Shown in pieces: positions 1 to 9,404 of a stretch of 64,000 nucleotides of DNA (within the stretch, counting starts at the first letter, position 1; every line of letters begins with the position of its first letter). The notes beneath the pieces were generated by a model. That model had not been told where the DNA came from and searched no databases. It was given only the letters and a program-made list of their open reading frames with translations. The DNA is taken from positions 930,001-994,000 of the forward strand of contig CAWBUL010000005.1 in the NCBI GenBank assembly GCA_963791885.1. The letters run 5' to 3'. A program made the translations under genes and the position numbers. The stretch comes from CAVSUZ01 sp963791885 (GTDB lineage: Bacteria; Pseudomonadota; Alphaproteobacteria; Acetobacterales; Acetobacteraceae).

Positions 1-704
1 TCACCGATTATCTCACGCCGGGGACGAGCTGGGCCGATATTGTCCACGCCATGCGAGACGATGAATTCTATCTGGATCCCACGCGCATGACGCTCGTCTG
101 TGGAACCGCCGGCTTCGACGGAACCCAGTTCAAGGGCCTGCTTGCCCAAGACTACAATATTCAGGTGAACAAGACGTCGCGTAACAGTATTCTGCTGCAG
201 TCGAACATCAATAATACGCGCAGCGACGCGGCCCACCTGATCCGTGTCCTCGTCGAAATCTGCAACGACGTTGAAAAGCGCCTCGCAGCCGGCGGCGACG
301 CTGAAAGGAAGGCATTCGCCGCACGGGTGAAGTCACTGATGACCGATGTTCCGGACCTTCCAAACTTCAGCCATTTCCATCAGGCGTTCCGATCGCTCGC
401 TGGCGACGAGACGCAGGAGGGCGACATCCGTACCGCGTTCTTCGGCGCCTACGACCCGAACAAGTGCGAGTACGTGCCGTTATTCGGAGCCGAATGCGAC
501 AAGCGACTGCAGGACGGGCCGGACATGGTATCCGCCAACTTCGTTATCCCGTACCCGCCGGGGTTTCCGATCATGGTACCAGGGCAGGTGATCACGTCCG
601 AGACGATCGACTTCATGCGTAAGCTCGATGTGAAGGAAATCCACGGATACGAGCGGACGCGCGGATTGAAGCTGCTGAAGCCCGACGCGCTGGGTACAAA
701 ATAG
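1..704 (+). CDS. Orn/Lys/Arg decarboxylase, C-terminal part (5' end outside window)
   Basis: The frame is open from base 3, so the gene begins before the window; about 233 codons are visible. The segment resembles the C-terminal part of PLP-dependent fold-I ornithine/lysine/arginine decarboxylases: a stretch reading NKTSRNSILLQSNIN and the family-typical VIPYPPGFPIMVPGQ near the end. These enzymes decarboxylate a basic amino acid to a polyamine precursor plus CO2, using one cytoplasmic proton. The PLP lysine lies upstream, so the substrate cannot be told. It precedes aspT by 41 bp on the same strand and may share its transcript. Family confident, substrate not. Confidence 0.85.
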   Translation, partial: TDYLTPGTSWADIVHAMRDDEFYLDPTRMTLVCGTAGFDGTQFKGLLAQDYNIQVNKTSRNSILLQSNINNTRSDAAHLIRVLVEICNDVEKRLAAGGDAERKAFAARVKSLMTDVPDLPNFSHFHQAFRSLAGDETQEGDIRTAFFGAYDPNKCEYVPLFGAECDKRLQDGPDMVSANFVIPYPPGFPIMVPGQVITSETIDFMRKLDVKEIHGYERTRGLKLLKPDALGTK

Positions 705-745
705 GCGCAGTGAAACGAAAGACCACGAGCCGATAGGAAATCGAC

Positions 746-2437
746 ATGTTCCAGTGGTTCGCAGCAACGCTCCGGTTATACCCGGAGATCGCCGTGTTTC
801 TCTCACTCGCGATCGGATACTACGCCGGTAGCTTCAGCTACAAGGGTTTTGGTCTGGGCGCTGTCACATCGACCCTTCTGGCGGCAATCCTGATCGGGCA
901 GATTGGCATCACGATATCGCCGAACGTCAAGTCCATCTTCTTCCTGATGTTCCTCTTTGCTGTCGGCTACGGCGTCGGTCCGCAGTTCATTCGCGGCATC
1001 GCATCTGATGGCTTGCCGCAAGCGATTTTCGCGGCGATCGTCAGTTTGTTTAGCCTGGGTGCCGCGGTGATCATCGCCAAGCTGGCCGGTTATCATCCCG
1101 GTTACGCTGCGGGGCTGTACGCGGGATCTCAGACGATCTCCGCGTCAATGGGATTGGCGACCGATGCAATCAACCGCCTGGGTCTGCCGCCCGATCAGGC
1201 AAAGGCGATGTTGAACGACATGCCCGTCGCCTACGCTGTCACCTACATTTATGGCACGATTGGATCAGCGGTCGTTCTTGCGATGCTCGCACCCAAGCTG
1301 CTTCGCATCGACCTGGTGGCGGCCTGCAAGGCGTATGAGGAGCGGTCTCGCGGTAACGTCGAAATGGGCGGCGCCGGCTCGGCCTGGCATCGATGGGAAC
1401 TGCGGGCTTTTCGTGTCGCCACCGACGGGCAGGCAGTCGGGCTCCCGACGGTGCAGGCCGAGGCGCTGGTACGGGGCGCTCGCGTCTTCATTCAGAGAAT
1501 CCGGCGCGACGGCAAAATAATTGAGGCCGATGCCGAGACCGTCCTGCAGGCCGGTGACGTGGTCGCGGTCTCGGGTCCTCGTGACGTGTTGGTCGATGTG
1601 CTCGGTAAGGCAGCACAGGAAGTCAACGACCCGGAGCTGCTCCATGTGCCCATCGAGGGCGTGGACGTCTACGTCACGAGCAAGGACGCAAATGGCAAGA
1701 CGTTGCAAGAGCTAGCATCGATGCCTATGGCCCGAGGAATCTTCTTGCGGCGGATTGTCAGAGGCGCAACCGCAACGGTGATCCCGATCCTACCCGATAC
1801 ACGCATTCAGCGCGGTGATATTCTCACCATCGTCGGCCGGACCCAGGATACCACAGCGGCGGCGAAGGTGTTGGGCGTATTGGATCGCGCAAGCGACGTT
1901 GCCGACGTCGCATTCATCGGTGCCGCGATCACCCTGGGTGCGCTGGTCGGGGCTATCGTTCTTAGGATCAGTGGCGTGCCATTGACGATCTCGACCGCCG
2001 GCGGAGCTCTCATTTCCGGGCTGATCTTCGGCTGGCTACGCTCGGTCAAGCCGTCATTCGGCCGCATCCCGTCATCTACCTTGTGGTTCATGAACTCGGT
2101 CGGCTTGAACGTCTTCATCGCGGTGATCGGCATCACGGCGGGACCGGGTTTCGTCGCAGGATTACAGAATCTCGGGATCAGCTTGTTTGTCTGGGGAATC
2201 ATCGCAACCACGGTGCCCCTGATCCTGGCGGCGTATTTGGGGAAATACGTGTTCCGCTTCGATCCGGCGGTCTTGCTGGGCTGCTGCGCCGGTGCCCGTA
2301 CAACGACGGCGGCCCTCGGCATGATTTGCGAGAACGCTCAAAGCCAGGTTCCGGCACTGGGTTACACCGTGACCTATGCGGTGGGCAACACACTGCTCAC
2401 GATATGGGGCATGGTTGTCGTCATGTTGCTGAGCTGA
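746..2437 (+). CDS. aspT: AspT-type aspartate:alanine antiporter
   Basis: 563 aa. Hydrophobic N-terminal half (about residues 10-190), a soluble centre (about 205-375) with two RCK_C/TrkA-C-like domains, then a second hydrophobic half (about 385-560). This is the layout of the aspartate:alanine exchanger family (AspT/YidE/YbjL). In characterised systems AspT imports aspartate and exports alanine electrogenically; with cytoplasmic aspartate decarboxylation this generates proton-motive force and consumes protons. The decarboxylase gene follows 45 bp downstream, which strongly supports the specificity. ATG 746 is preceded by a weak purine-rich RBS (ATAGGAAA). Confidence 0.86.
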   Translation: MFQWFAATLRLYPEIAVFLSLAIGYYAGSFSYKGFGLGAVTSTLLAAILIGQIGITISPNVKSIFFLMFLFAVGYGVGPQFIRGIASDGLPQAIFAAIVSLFSLGAAVIIAKLAGYHPGYAAGLYAGSQTISASMGLATDAINRLGLPPDQAKAMLNDMPVAYAVTYIYGTIGSAVVLAMLAPKLLRIDLVAACKAYEERSRGNVEMGGAGSAWHRWELRAFRVATDGQAVGLPTVQAEALVRGARVFIQRIRRDGKIIEADAETVLQAGDVVAVSGPRDVLVDVLGKAAQEVNDPELLHVPIEGVDVYVTSKDANGKTLQELASMPMARGIFLRRIVRGATATVIPILPDTRIQRGDILTIVGRTQDTTAAAKVLGVLDRASDVADVAFIGAAITLGALVGAIVLRISGVPLTISTAGGALISGLIFGWLRSVKPSFGRIPSSTLWFMNSVGLNVFIAVIGITAGPGFVAGLQNLGISLFVWGIIATTVPLILAAYLGKYVFRFDPAVLLGCCAGARTTTAALGMICENAQSQVPALGYTVTYAVGNTLLTIWGMVVVMLLS

Positions 2438-2482
2438 GTTCAACCAAACGTCGCGTGCTGGAATGGCTTCAGGGAGGAACAG

Positions 2483-4099
2483 ATGGCTGATATCCAATTG
2501 AGAAAATATGAAACTCTGAGCCCGTTCGAGGTCAAGGACGAACTCATAAGGATTGCCCGGCGCACGACCTCACAGTCCAATCTGGCTTTCCTCAACGCCG
2601 GCCGCGGGAACCCAAATTGGATCGCAACCAAACCGCGCGAAGCCTTTTTCCTGCTCGGCCAGTTCGCCATGACCGAGAGCAAGCGCACCATGCAACTTCC
2701 CGCCGGAGTGGGCGGCATGCCGCAGGCTCCCGGCATCGCAAACCGCCTGGATGCATGGCTCGACCGCCACTCAGACACGGAGGTGGCCGGTTCCCTTGCC
2801 GACATGGTCCACTACGCGACCAAGAAATTCGACTTTACGCCGGACGCCTTCGTGCACGAACTGGTAGACAGTATCATCGGTGACAACTATCCCGTGCCCG
2901 ACCGGATGCTGGTGCATAATGAGAGGATCGTCCACGAATACCTGATGTGGGCCATGTGCGGAGAGCCCAGGCCATCCGGCAAGTTTGACCTCTATGCGGT
3001 TGAGGGCGGCACTGCTGCCATGTGCTACATATTCAAGTCGTTGAAGGCCGCCCGAATTCTCAATCCCGGAGACACGATCGCCCTTGGGGTCCCGATCTTT
3101 ACCCCGTATCTGGAGATGCCGCATCTCGAGGATTACGGCCTGAATATCGTTAATATCGCAGCAGCGCGTGAGGACACATATCAGTTTACCACCGACGACT
3201 TTGAGAAACTGGCAGATCCGAAAGTCAAGGCATTCTTCCTGGTGAATCCCGGCAACCCGACGGGGATTGCTCTGGATTCCAAAGCGCTCAATCAGTTGGT
3301 TGACCTGGTAAACACCAGGCGCCGCGATCTCATCATTCTGACCGATGACGTCTATGGCACGTTCGTTCACGGCTTCCGGTCAATCATGGGAGCACTCCCA
3401 TACAATACGATCGGCGTGTACTCCTATTCAAAGTACTTCGGTTGCACCGGCTGGCGACTGGGTGTCATCGCGCTGCACGAGAATAATCTCATCGATCAGA
3501 TGATCGCCGACCATCCGGAGGGTATCAAACAGGCACTCGACAAGCGGTATGGCCCACTGACCCTCACACCCAGGGATTTGAAATTTATCGATCGGATCGT
3601 CGCGGACAGTCGCGACGTAGCCCTAAATCACACGGCGGGTCTATCATTACCCCAACAGGTCATGATGACCATGTTCTCGTTGTTTGAAATGATGGACGAC
3701 AAGAAAGCGTATCAGGCGGCGTGCATAGAAATCGTCCGCCATCGCTTCCAGTTGGCCGTCGAAAGTCTCGGCTTGAACATCGATGTCAGAGATTGGCCGA
3801 CATATGACGCGTACTATGGGTTGTTCGATTTGGAGTATTGGCTAAAAAATCATGTCGAGCCGGAGGTTCTTGCTTACGTTAAGGCGAACGTGCATCCGTT
3901 GGATATCGTTTTCCGCCTGGCGGAGGAGCATGGCATCGTTCTGCTGAACGGCGGCGGCTTCGCGGCACCGAACTGGTCCGCTCGGGTGTCTTTCGCTAAC
4001 CTGACCGACGAAGCATATGCCAACATAGGGCGCGCGGTCAGAGCTGTGGCCACCGGTTATGTGCGGGAATACGAGGCCACAAAGCGGGCAGTGACCTAG
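2483..4099 (+). CDS. aspD: Aspartate 4-decarboxylase (bifunctional aspartate aminotransferase)
   Basis: 538 aa, the usual length of PLP-dependent L-aspartate beta-decarboxylase (EC 4.1.1.12), which converts aspartate to alanine and CO2. Fold-I aminotransferase features are visible: FFLVNPGNPTG around residue 252-262, the ILTDDVYGTF aspartate strand around 285-294, and the PLP-lysine motif SYSKYFGCTGWRLG with Lys about 317. The start is ATG 2483 behind a good RBS (AGGGAGGAAC). It is co-directional with aspT, and together they form a complete aspartate-alanine cycle. Local base composition looks less GC-rich than the later half of the window, which could reflect acquisition. Confidence 0.92.
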   Translation: MADIQLRKYETLSPFEVKDELIRIARRTTSQSNLAFLNAGRGNPNWIATKPREAFFLLGQFAMTESKRTMQLPAGVGGMPQAPGIANRLDAWLDRHSDTEVAGSLADMVHYATKKFDFTPDAFVHELVDSIIGDNYPVPDRMLVHNERIVHEYLMWAMCGEPRPSGKFDLYAVEGGTAAMCYIFKSLKAARILNPGDTIALGVPIFTPYLEMPHLEDYGLNIVNIAAAREDTYQFTTDDFEKLADPKVKAFFLVNPGNPTGIALDSKALNQLVDLVNTRRRDLIILTDDVYGTFVHGFRSIMGALPYNTIGVYSYSKYFGCTGWRLGVIALHENNLIDQMIADHPEGIKQALDKRYGPLTLTPRDLKFIDRIVADSRDVALNHTAGLSLPQQVMMTMFSLFEMMDDKKAYQAACIEIVRHRFQLAVESLGLNIDVRDWPTYDAYYGLFDLEYWLKNHVEPEVLAYVKANVHPLDIVFRLAEEHGIVLLNGGGFAAPNWSARVSFANLTDEAYANIGRAVRAVATGYVREYEATKRAVT

Positions 4100-4419
4100 G
4101 CGGCGCCCACTTTCAGGTGCCGCAGAGGTTTGCTGCCTTTGGAGGATCGCGTCCTCGCCTTGAACCGGAAGAAGACGGTCGGTGCGAAAAAATAGGTAGC
4201 ATCTTGCGGGAGCATTAGGGCTACCTAAGAGGTCTGGTCTTCGCAGCGTTCCCGGAGTGACGCCCAGGATGGAATTGCCCCGTTTCTATCACGGCGTTAT
4301 CCGCTTATTTTATGACATAGCCGCCGTTCCCGAATTGCTCGCTTATCTGTTGACGAAGCCATCGCTCGCATCCTTTCCCTGCCGATGGCGCGTCGAGGAG
4401 ATCGGGCCTGTCAAGAGAA
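4100..4419. other. Intergenic, 320 bp, no gene seen
   Basis: No open frame with recognisable protein character. An imperfect short inverted repeat just after the aspD stop (GCGGCGCC about 4101 and GGTGCCGC about 4117) could be a weak terminator, but no T-run follows. The rest holds no motif I can support. Confidence 0.5.
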
Positions 4420-5640
4420 GTGGAAATGCCCGAAGAGCCACGCGTTCCAACGCTTCCCAGCGAAGAGATTGAACCAATCTTTGAACTTGGTGGTCCTGCC
4501 TTCCGCCTGATGCAGCGTGTTGGAATCATACGGGGACGCGGGCCCGATGTTTCGCGGCGAAGCATAGCATTCATCGTCATCACGTGGATTCCCCTGCTGA
4601 TCTTTTCAGTTCTCGAAAGGAGAGCAATCGGTCCCACCCCCCGATTGTCGCTTCTTCTGGATTTCGCCACCTACGCCCGTTTCTTCATCGCCGTACCACT
4701 GATATTCGCGGCAGAGGCAATCGTTGGCCCGCGCATCTGCAACGCCGAGCTGCAATTCATTCAGGGCGGTATTGTTCAGCCAAGTGATCATCCTGCACTG
4801 TCGGCCGCGATCGCGCGCGCTCGACGTCGGCGGGATGCAGGCTTTCCGGAAGTACTTTTTCTTGCGCTCGCGTTGTTTGGCGCGTGGTTCTTCACCGTGG
4901 AGCAATTAGGCGGAGTAGGAGTGACAACGTGGCACTCGATCAGATCAAGCGATGGAACTCATCTCCTGGCGGCAGGTGTGTGGTATTATTTCGTGGCCAT
5001 ACCGCTGGTGCAGTTTTTCCTTTTACGATGGCTCTGGAGATTGACCATTTGGACACTGTTCCTGAGAGACGTCTCTAAACTGCAGCTGAGGCTCATACCA
5101 ACTCATGCAGACCGGTCAGGAGGTCTAGGCTTTCTTGGTAATGCACATGTCTCACTGGCGATCTTTCCATTCGCACTGAGCTGTGTGTTTGCTTCCGAGC
5201 TGGCTTTCCGTATCAGATTCGAAGGGCTTGATCTGCCAACTCTGCGTTCCATGACTCCCTTGCTGATTGCCTATATTATTTTCGTGGAACTCGTCACCTT
5301 TGGGCCACTTCTTGTTCTGTCTCCATTAATGGCGTCCGTTCGCTTACAGGGCCTCCGTTCTTATGGTACTCTAGTACAACAGCACAATGAGATGTTCCAC
5401 CGCAAGTGGATCGAGGGGTGTCGGCCGGCCGGTGAGGAACCCCTTGGAAACCCTGATATGTCCTCACTTGTCGATCTAGGTAGCAGCTTTGACGTCGTTC
5501 GACAAATGAACTTCTTCCCGGCGGGAAGAAGCCAGTTGATCCAGGTGGCGGTCATCGCTTGTCTCCCAGGATTGCCACTGACATTCTTAATTCTTCCGTT
5601 TGCAGAGGTCCTGAGGTTGCTCGCGGGCGTGGTCGGCTGA
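4420..5640 (+). CDS. Polytopic membrane protein of unknown function
   Basis: 406 aa from GTG 4420 (ATG 4426 is an equally good start). About seven hydrophobic segments can be seen, near residues 48-66, 82-104, 143-163, 186-208, 242-262, 275-300 and 375-400, with a charged N-terminus and a cytoplasmic-looking basic stretch AIARARRRRDAG around 130. I recognise no catalytic motif and cannot name a family. It stands alone on the plus strand between aspD and the small secreted paralogues. It reads intact and has ordinary membrane-protein composition, so it is very probably a real inner-membrane protein. Confidence 0.7.
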   Translation: MEMPEEPRVPTLPSEEIEPIFELGGPAFRLMQRVGIIRGRGPDVSRRSIAFIVITWIPLLIFSVLERRAIGPTPRLSLLLDFATYARFFIAVPLIFAAEAIVGPRICNAELQFIQGGIVQPSDHPALSAAIARARRRRDAGFPEVLFLALALFGAWFFTVEQLGGVGVTTWHSIRSSDGTHLLAAGVWYYFVAIPLVQFFLLRWLWRLTIWTLFLRDVSKLQLRLIPTHADRSGGLGFLGNAHVSLAIFPFALSCVFASELAFRIRFEGLDLPTLRSMTPLLIAYIIFVELVTFGPLLVLSPLMASVRLQGLRSYGTLVQQHNEMFHRKWIEGCRPAGEEPLGNPDMSSLVDLGSSFDVVRQMNFFPAGRSQLIQVAVIACLPGLPLTFLILPFAEVLRLLAGVVG

Positions 5641-5948
5641 TCCTGGTCCCGCGGTAAAGTTGGGATGTGAGTTTGTCGGCCGCACAGGCGAAGAGGGACT
5701 CCTCAAATCCACCTGCCTCCGAAATGTCTGGCTAGTAGGCCTGATCCATAAGCGGTTTTGCCGCGGCCTCATGTGCCACGATCCCGGTGCAGCCGGTCGA
5801 AATGGGGCGTCTTGGGATCAGCCAGCGAAAGTCGCATCGCGCCGTAACCTTGGCGTCCGGCTGCATCGATCAGAAGGTCCAACGTCGTGCCGAGCGGCCA
5901 ATAACAGTGATCTGGACGCCCGGCCCTGCTCGATGTCAGAAGTGCGTG
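5641..5948. other. Intergenic, 308 bp, no gene seen
   Basis: The region between the membrane protein stop and the 3' end of the minus-strand secreted pseudogene. Short open frames here lack convincing composition or a ribosome site. No repeat or hairpin stood out. Confidence 0.5.
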
Positions 5949-6378
5949 CTAGCCCGAGGATTGGTGGTACACTGCCATATTGTCGACTGGTCTCATATCC
6001 AGATGCATGTTGGCGCAACCGGGTCCCGTCAAGGTCGCTTGGGTGACTCCACCGGTTCTTTTTTGACCGACGACATCACCGGTTGGACCATCTCCTACCT
6101 GGGCCGTGAGTTTAAGGTGGAAATTCCCGTTCTGGTCGATAGTCCCCGTGATCATACTTATGCCCGACAGGTCGTTGTAGTAGGCGATGCCGGTAACACT
6201 CCCGTTATCGTGCCGTGCCGTGCCGTGCCAGGCGCCAGGTGATATAAGTGCAACCAGCGACGCTCGACGGTGCACTTCCAACGAACCCAGCCACCGGAGT
6301 AGCCGCCCAACCGGTACTGGTGATGCCCCCGAATGCCAGAGCTCCGAACATCCCTGACAGTATGAGTATTCTGTTCAT
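5949..6378 (-). pseudogene. Small secreted protein, frameshifted at a 5-bp tandem repeat
   Basis: The real start is ATG at 6378 behind GGAGGAGAG. The N-terminus is a clear signal peptide (MNRILILSGMFGALAFGG..., ending near WAA). After YITWRLA the frame ends at a TAA inside four copies of CGTGC (6209-6228). In another frame the protein continues HDNGSVTGIAYYNDLSGIS and ends ...VYHQSSG. The joined protein matches the neighbour at 6448-6885 over its length (VAGC.Y..WRLA..NG...GI.YY.DLSG.S). Changing the repeat to 2 or 5 copies restores the frame, so this may be a decayed or a switchable gene. Function unknown; exported to the periplasm or beyond. Confidence 0.75.
6209..6228. repeat. (CGTGC)x4 pentanucleotide repeat inside a coding sequence
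   Basis: Four perfect tandem copies of CGTGC lie at the point where the secreted protein gene loses frame. A change of one 5-bp unit shifts the frame. Two or five copies would give a continuous protein, four does not. Confidence 0.85.
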
Positions 6379-6447
6379 CTCTCCTCCTCCTTCAATTCTT
6401 GACGGCCCATCCTAGAAATCGCGCGAATGCAGGCGCAGCGCGTTCGA

Positions 6448-6885
6448 TCATCCGTTCTTATAGCCCATCGAAGACGCGGTCGGGACACTGTTCAGGTTCT
6501 TTAGCTCGATCCCTCTGATTTCTGCATTCGCGCAGCCGCTGCCTTGCAGAATGGCATCGACCCCTCCTTTGGCCGATCTCTTCCCATGCACAACTCCGGT
6601 AGGGCCATTCCCTATGAAGGATGTCAGCTCCATTTGGAAATTACCGGATTGGTCGAACGAGCCGTTTGCTTTGCTCACGCCACTGAGATCCGAATAGTAA
6701 ACGATGCCATTGATTGTACCGTTGTTGTCCGCCAGCCTCCAAAGAAGATAAGGACAGCCGGCGACCTTTGACCAAGCCCAGCCGCTATATCCCTTGATCG
6801 GTGGGCTCGCGGCCAAAGACTGAGATTGTGTGCTTACGGCAGACACAACCGCCAGGATGGCTATCGCACTTACGAAGCGAGACAT
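6448..6885 (-). CDS. Small secreted protein, intact paralogue of the 5949-6378 product
   Basis: 145 aa. N-terminal signal peptide (MSRFVSAIAILAVVSAVST..., likely cleaved after LAA about residue 26). The mature part is short, beta-rich in appearance and carries two cysteines (VAGCPYLLWRLA and GSGCANAEI) that could form a disulfide. No catalytic motif is recognisable. The start ATG 6885 has a strong RBS (AAAGGAGAGGG). A perfect FNR/FixK-type box lies 56 bp upstream of the start (6941-6954), well placed to activate this gene. The adjacent paralogue points to a tandem duplication. Confidence 0.75.
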   Translation of the reverse strand: MSRFVSAIAILAVVSAVSTQSQSLAASPPIKGYSGWAWSKVAGCPYLLWRLADNNGTINGIVYYSDLSGVSKANGSFDQSGNFQMELTSFIGNGPTGVVHGKRSAKGGVDAILQGSGCANAEIRGIELKNLNSVPTASSMGYKNG

Positions 6886-6940
6886 GCTCCCTCTCCTTTA
6901 TGAATTGCTGCCATTCTATTCGATCGTCCGGTGCCTCCCC

Positions 6941-6954
6941 TTGATCTGGATCAA
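6941..6954. promoter_or_regulatory. FNR/FixK-type box TTGATCTGGATCAA
   Basis: A perfect palindrome matching the FNR/FixK/Anr consensus TTGAT-N4-ATCAA. Its centre is about 62 bp upstream of the minus-strand start at 6885, which allows a class II promoter with a short leader, and about 160 bp upstream of the patatin start at 7109. Control by an oxygen-responsive Crp/Fnr protein is inferred from the consensus. Confidence 0.75.
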
Positions 6955-7108
6955 TGATTTTCACGGAAATTACGGGGCTATTCGGCGTGGGTACCTTCTG
7001 TGGGGACCCTCTGATCGCATTAAGTCAACAAGGGCGCGGACTACGGCCTAATCAACGCACCCTTCCGCGAAGGTCGTCATTCCAGGCTTCTGAAAAGGCA
7101 CCCAGCCC

Positions 7109-8236
7109 ATGGCCCGTGCATCAGCCAAACCCAAGATAGCGATAGCCTGTCAGGGCGGCGGTAGTCAGACCGCGTTTACTGCAGGTGTGCTGAAGTCCTT
7201 GGCGGAGCGAGGGGTTGGAGAAGACTTCGACCCTGTCAGCATCAGCGGCACGTCAGGCGGCGCCGTATGCGCCGCGCTCATATGGTATAGCTTCTGGAAG
7301 GGCGACAAGCCTCGTTGGAAGCGTCTGATTGATTTTTGGAAGGACAATGAAGCGCAAGATTGGGGTGAACAGGCATTCAATGAGGCTATTGTTAGTTATC
7401 TGCGCGTCGTCAATAGTGGACTTTTTCCAGCCTTCCAGCTGAGTCCGTCCTCTCCGATCGTAAAATCGTGGCTGTCGCTTTGGTCTCTCGGGACCCGGCC
7501 ACATTTCATGGATTTCCCGCGACTGCTGAGTAGGTATATCGACTTTGGTGAGTTAGCAACCTGGGGCCCTCGGAACCACCGGCCGGTACTGATGATCGGG
7601 GCAGCCAATGTGACGACTGGAAAACTCGCAAAGTTTGTGTCTACCAAGGAGGCGATTCGTCTTGAGCATATCCTAGCATCTTGCGCGGTTCCGAACATCT
7701 TTCCGGTCGTTCCGATCGGCGACTATGTGTTCTGGGATGGCTTATTCTCCGACAACCCGCCGGTAGAGGAACTTATCCGTCCGCGAAGCGTCGGCGCCGA
7801 AAACGTTCCCGATGAGATCTGGCTTATCAAGATCAACCCGACCGCAACAGACATTGTCCCAGAACAGGCCGATACGATCGCTGACCGTCGGAATCAAATG
7901 GAAGGCAACATCTCACTGTTCCATCAGCTCGACCACCTCGAATTGCTGAACGACATGATCCTGGCAGATGCCTTCCGGCCAGAATTTCTGGCGCAGTTCG
8001 ATATCAAGACACCGATTCTCATCCCCAAGTCCTTCAGCACCGATCCGGATAAGCCTTACCACATCCCGTGCATTGAAATGCCGCTCGAAGTACAGGCGAC
8101 GCTAGATTACGAGGGAAAGATTGATCGTAGTTCAAAGAATATCGAATGGCTGCTCGAACAGGGGGAAGCCTGCGTTCCCACCTTCCTGCGCCAGCGCCAG
8201 GAGGCCATAGAAAGTAGTTCAAGGCCGTTCGGCTGA
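7109..8236 (+). CDS. Patatin-like phospholipase
   Basis: 375 aa. The N-terminus carries the glycine-rich oxyanion loop CQGGGSQTAFTAGVL (about 14-28), then the nucleophile elbow SGTSGG with Ser49. The dyad aspartate is in WDGLFSDNPP at Asp210. No signal peptide is visible, so it is probably cytoplasmic or delivered another way. Patatin-like proteins hydrolyse acyl esters of membrane lipids. A short A/G-rich stretch precedes ATG 7109 but there is no strong RBS. It stands alone on the plus strand; the FNR-type box 155 bp upstream might also serve it. Confidence 0.88.
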   Translation: MARASAKPKIAIACQGGGSQTAFTAGVLKSLAERGVGEDFDPVSISGTSGGAVCAALIWYSFWKGDKPRWKRLIDFWKDNEAQDWGEQAFNEAIVSYLRVVNSGLFPAFQLSPSSPIVKSWLSLWSLGTRPHFMDFPRLLSRYIDFGELATWGPRNHRPVLMIGAANVTTGKLAKFVSTKEAIRLEHILASCAVPNIFPVVPIGDYVFWDGLFSDNPPVEELIRPRSVGAENVPDEIWLIKINPTATDIVPEQADTIADRRNQMEGNISLFHQLDHLELLNDMILADAFRPEFLAQFDIKTPILIPKSFSTDPDKPYHIPCIEMPLEVQATLDYEGKIDRSSKNIEWLLEQGEACVPTFLRQRQEAIESSSRPFG

Positions 8237-8262
8237 TTGGGATCGAAGTGGCCGGTTCTTTC

Positions 8263-9396
8263 CTAGTTGGCTGGGACCGTCAACACCGGGGTCTGCGGCG
8301 TAACCCCCGTCTCGGCCAAGGAAAAGAAAATCATCAGGAAGGTGAACGTACGCTTGGAGGCAAGGTCGTTATCTGCAATCCAGTAAGACGTCCCATGATA
8401 GTGGACAACCACATACGCATCCTTCGGCGGAGCCGGTGAGGAGTGGATGCGTACGAGTGGGCGATCGTTCGGGTGAGCGGCGCTGCCCACGCGGGTCGAT
8501 GCTGCGGCGCGGCCCTGGGCGACGTCTTCTGGTGGCACGTCGATACCCGCGGAAATTTCCAGCAGAATCTCCAGCATCGAGCGTGTGAGAATTGCGATCT
8601 CATTGGGCTCGCGCGGGAGCAGGCCAAAGACGACTGTTACTTCGCCGTTTGGGTTGGATCCCGTCCCGAGTGTCTTACGAACGAATTGCAGATCTTGATC
8701 CGCCTCCGCGGACCGCCTGCTGTTCAAAATTAATGTGGCAACCTGTTCAGTCCCCCGCTTCTCAAGCCGAACACTGACTGCTCCTGATAGCTGAAGGCGC
8801 CGCAGCGCATCCAGCAACGGATAGAATTCAGGATCGGCATCGCGCCCGCGCGCTCCGATACCTGAACGATTATAAATTCCATTGATCGCGCGTGTAGTCA
8901 GCAGCAGAACGTTATCCGCCGGATAACCGGCCTGTATCAGCTCTAGAATCTCGCTCGGCGGCAAGGGCTGAAGAAGGCTTTTTGCGAATTGGTTCCCCGA
9001 AATCGGGGTATAAGTGATGGTTGGGCGATCGACGTATTGAACGCTACCGCCCACACTCCCGAGCGCCGAAGGTATCGTGTTCGTCAGGTTAGAACTGAAC
9101 TGCCCGCCAGCCTGGATCTGCCCTTGGAAGGTGTACCCGCTGATGACGGAGGATACATCGACAAAACTCGGTGCGTCACCGTATCTCAGTCGGACGACAT
9201 TCAGAAGAGTCTGCTCCTTCCACGATTCGGCAACTGCGGACGTATATTCCAATCGGTCCCTCGGGACTGTCGCCGGACCGATCGAAGCACAGCCCGGGAA
9301 TGCGGCGGCGGAGATCAATAGAATGATCCTGAGCCGCTTCCGGCTCCGCTGCCCGCCGCCGCTGTCTGGCTGGCGCCCATGTCGTCCGTACCCCAT
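8263..9396 (-). CDS. Putative lipoprotein of unknown function
   Basis: 377 aa. A basic N-region (RSRKRLR) followed by a hydrophobic stretch and a lipobox (AAAFPGC, Cys about 36) indicate export and lipidation. The long N-region before the lipobox suggests that the true start may lie downstream of 9396. The mature protein begins with a segment rich in charged residues (DRLEYTSAVAESWKEQ, VVRLRYGD) and ends with a short hydrophobic stretch near TFTFLMIFFSLAE. I recognise no enzyme motif. It lies 8 bp upstream of nothing obvious and is convergent with the patatin gene; hdeD lies 8 bp before it on the same strand, so the two may be co-transcribed. Confidence 0.68.
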   Translation of the reverse strand: MGYGRHGRQPDSGGGQRSRKRLRIILLISAAAFPGCASIGPATVPRDRLEYTSAVAESWKEQTLLNVVRLRYGDAPSFVDVSSVISGYTFQGQIQAGGQFSSNLTNTIPSALGSVGGSVQYVDRPTITYTPISGNQFAKSLLQPLPPSEILELIQAGYPADNVLLLTTRAINGIYNRSGIGARGRDADPEFYPLLDALRRLQLSGAVSVRLEKRGTEQVATLILNSRRSAEADQDLQFVRKTLGTGSNPNGEVTVVFGLLPREPNEIAILTRSMLEILLEISAGIDVPPEDVAQGRAAASTRVGSAAHPNDRPLVRIHSSPAPPKDAYVVVHYHGTSYWIADNDLASKRTFTFLMIFFSLAETGVTPQTPVLTVPAN

Positions 9397-9404
9397 GGTG
9401 GTCG

